Shown here: positions 63,445 to 64,000 of the stretch, piece after piece
Layout: every line of letters starts with the position of its first letter
Position numbering within the stretch: the first letter of the stretch is position 1
Assembly (NCBI GenBank): GCA_026710795.1
Contig: JAPOQK010000088.1
Location: forward strand, 48,417-112,416
From: Candidatus Poribacteria bacterium
GTDB taxonomy: Bacteria > Poribacteria > WGA-4E > WGA-3G
Length of the DNA: 64,000 nucleotides
Direction: 5' to 3'
Notes under the pieces: generated by a model
What the model saw: only the letters and a program-made list of their open reading frames with translations
Database searches by the model: none
What the model was told of the DNA's origin: nothing
Made by a program: the position numbers and the translations under genes

Positions 63445-64000
63445 TTAGAAACTTTTGCCCATGGTGACAGCACCACCGATGAATTTACCACTACCGACAG
63501 TCCGTGGACGTTGTAGACTTAAGATGAAATAGGCTGTGCTGTCTATGCCGTGATGGTCTCGCGTGATTGCTTCGTCGTCTTTGTCTGTGCCGTCCGTGTT
63601 TTCTAAGTATTCACACGTCAGGAATTCATCGGTGACTTCAATGGGACGGTATGCCTCTTTCAGTTCTGGATCGGGTGGATGCACAAGTCTGTTACGAAAG
63701 AAGAAGATTGAGGGTTTACCTGTTTCGTCAACTTTTAGTCTCTCTTTGACTACATCTATCTGTTTTGCACGAGACTTTTTTGGTTCTTGAACGCGGTAAC
63801 CTGCATTTTTTAGTTGTTCCACCGCATCTTGATCCGCACTATCTACTGCAGCATAAGCGACATGTCTATCCTCATCTTGATTATCCTCTATCATCTTGAT
63901 AAAGTCGGGTTGTGTGAGTTTGGTTTTGTATATCTCTTTGTATGCATAGATTCGTTCGTCTTTAGTGAGAGTCCACCAGATACAACTTGACGGGTTGCGG
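63445..64000 (-). CDS. Phage terminase large subunit-like protein, 5' part cut by the window edge
   Basis: The frame is open past position 64000, so only the last 184 residues are seen; a Met at 63894 is internal. The visible part starts WWTLTKDERIYAYKEIYKTK and continues AYAAVDSADQDAVEQLKNAG, PSIFFFRNRLVHPPDPELKE, ITRDHHGIDSTAYFILSLQR, which is the layout of the C-terminal nuclease domain of phage terminases (a metal-binding Asp and an HHGID motif). Terminase packages phage DNA. There are no other phage genes in the window, but the rest may lie to the right. Confidence 0.7.
   Translation of the reverse strand, partial: RNPSSCIWWTLTKDERIYAYKEIYKTKLTQPDFIKMIEDNQDEDRHVAYAAVDSADQDAVEQLKNAGYRVQEPKKSRAKQIDVVKERLKVDETGKPSIFFFRNRLVHPPDPELKEAYRPIEVTDEFLTCEYLENTDGTDKDDEAITRDHHGIDSTAYFILSLQRPRTVGSGKFIGGAVTMGKSF

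Overview
The window carries a moderately AT-rich bacterial chromosome segment. It is densely coded, with mostly minus-strand operons and Shine-Dalgarno-led genes, including GTG and TTG starts. Its accessory genes are phytanoyl-CoA-dioxygenase-like proteins, sulfatases, FGE-fold proteins, a ThuA protein, an enolase-superfamily dehydratase, a BMP lipoprotein and many small lipoproteins, with short palindromic repeats between genes. This mix is typical of uncultivated marine lineages such as Candidatus Poribacteria or relatives. The assignment is inference from gene content. An LptE-like lipoprotein and several lipobox proteins point to a two-membrane cell.

Layout. 1-1.9 kb: a stand-alone nuoABC cluster of complex I with its own promoter. 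2-5.6 kb: trkA-trkH-pdxH. 5.6-10.8 kb: an amidohydrolase with the glycine cleavage genes gcvT-gcvH-gcvP. 10.9-15.8 kb: rpsO-pnp followed by a small membrane protein, an LptE-like lipoprotein and a DUF6599-like lipoprotein. 15.8-16.5 kb: a repeat island. 16.5-19 kb: dioxygenase, two small membrane proteins and an MDR dehydrogenase. 19.8-24 kb, plus strand: a heme-oxygenase-fold protein, an NTF2-like protein, a frameshifted HAD phosphatase, a decayed MazEF-like pair, a J-domain/FGE-fold fusion and a second dioxygenase. 24-28.3 kb: an FGE-fold lipoprotein, a YyaL/DUF255 protein, tRNA-Glu, a DUF1801 protein and tRNA-Gln. 28.3-40.2 kb: the main complex I operon nuoA-B-C-D-H-(unknown)-I-J-K-L-M-N, lacking nuoEFG. 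40.3-45.6 kb: PHP hydrolase, beta-propeller protein, two lipoproteins, enolase-superfamily enzyme and ThuA protein. 45.9-50.2 kb: XPB-like helicase, Bax1/DUF790 nuclease and an AAA ATPase/nuclease. 50.4-57 kb: hydroxyacid dehydrogenase, two sulfatases, a HEPN-like/PemK pair and an MFS transporter. 57.2-63 kb: leucyl aminopeptidase, cupin, a selenocysteine formate dehydrogenase and a BMP lipoprotein. 63-64 kb: another repeat island and the 3' end of a terminase-like gene cut by the window edge.

How it fits together. The two nuo clusters supply the membrane arm and quinone-side module of complex I but no NADH-input module. The FdhA-like protein shares the iron-sulfur architecture of NuoG and could supply reducing power, although no partner subunit is visible here. 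Sulfatases, dehydratase, ThuA protein and hydroxyacid dehydrogenase suggest breakdown of sulfated or unusual sugars. The most notable items are an in-frame UGA with a convincing SECIS hairpin in the formate dehydrogenase, the XPB-Bax1-AAA/nuclease cluster, a HEPN-like protein with an antitoxin-like tail next to PemK, a J-domain fused to a degenerate FGE fold, and two dioxygenases whose HxD motif reads HxG or HxA.
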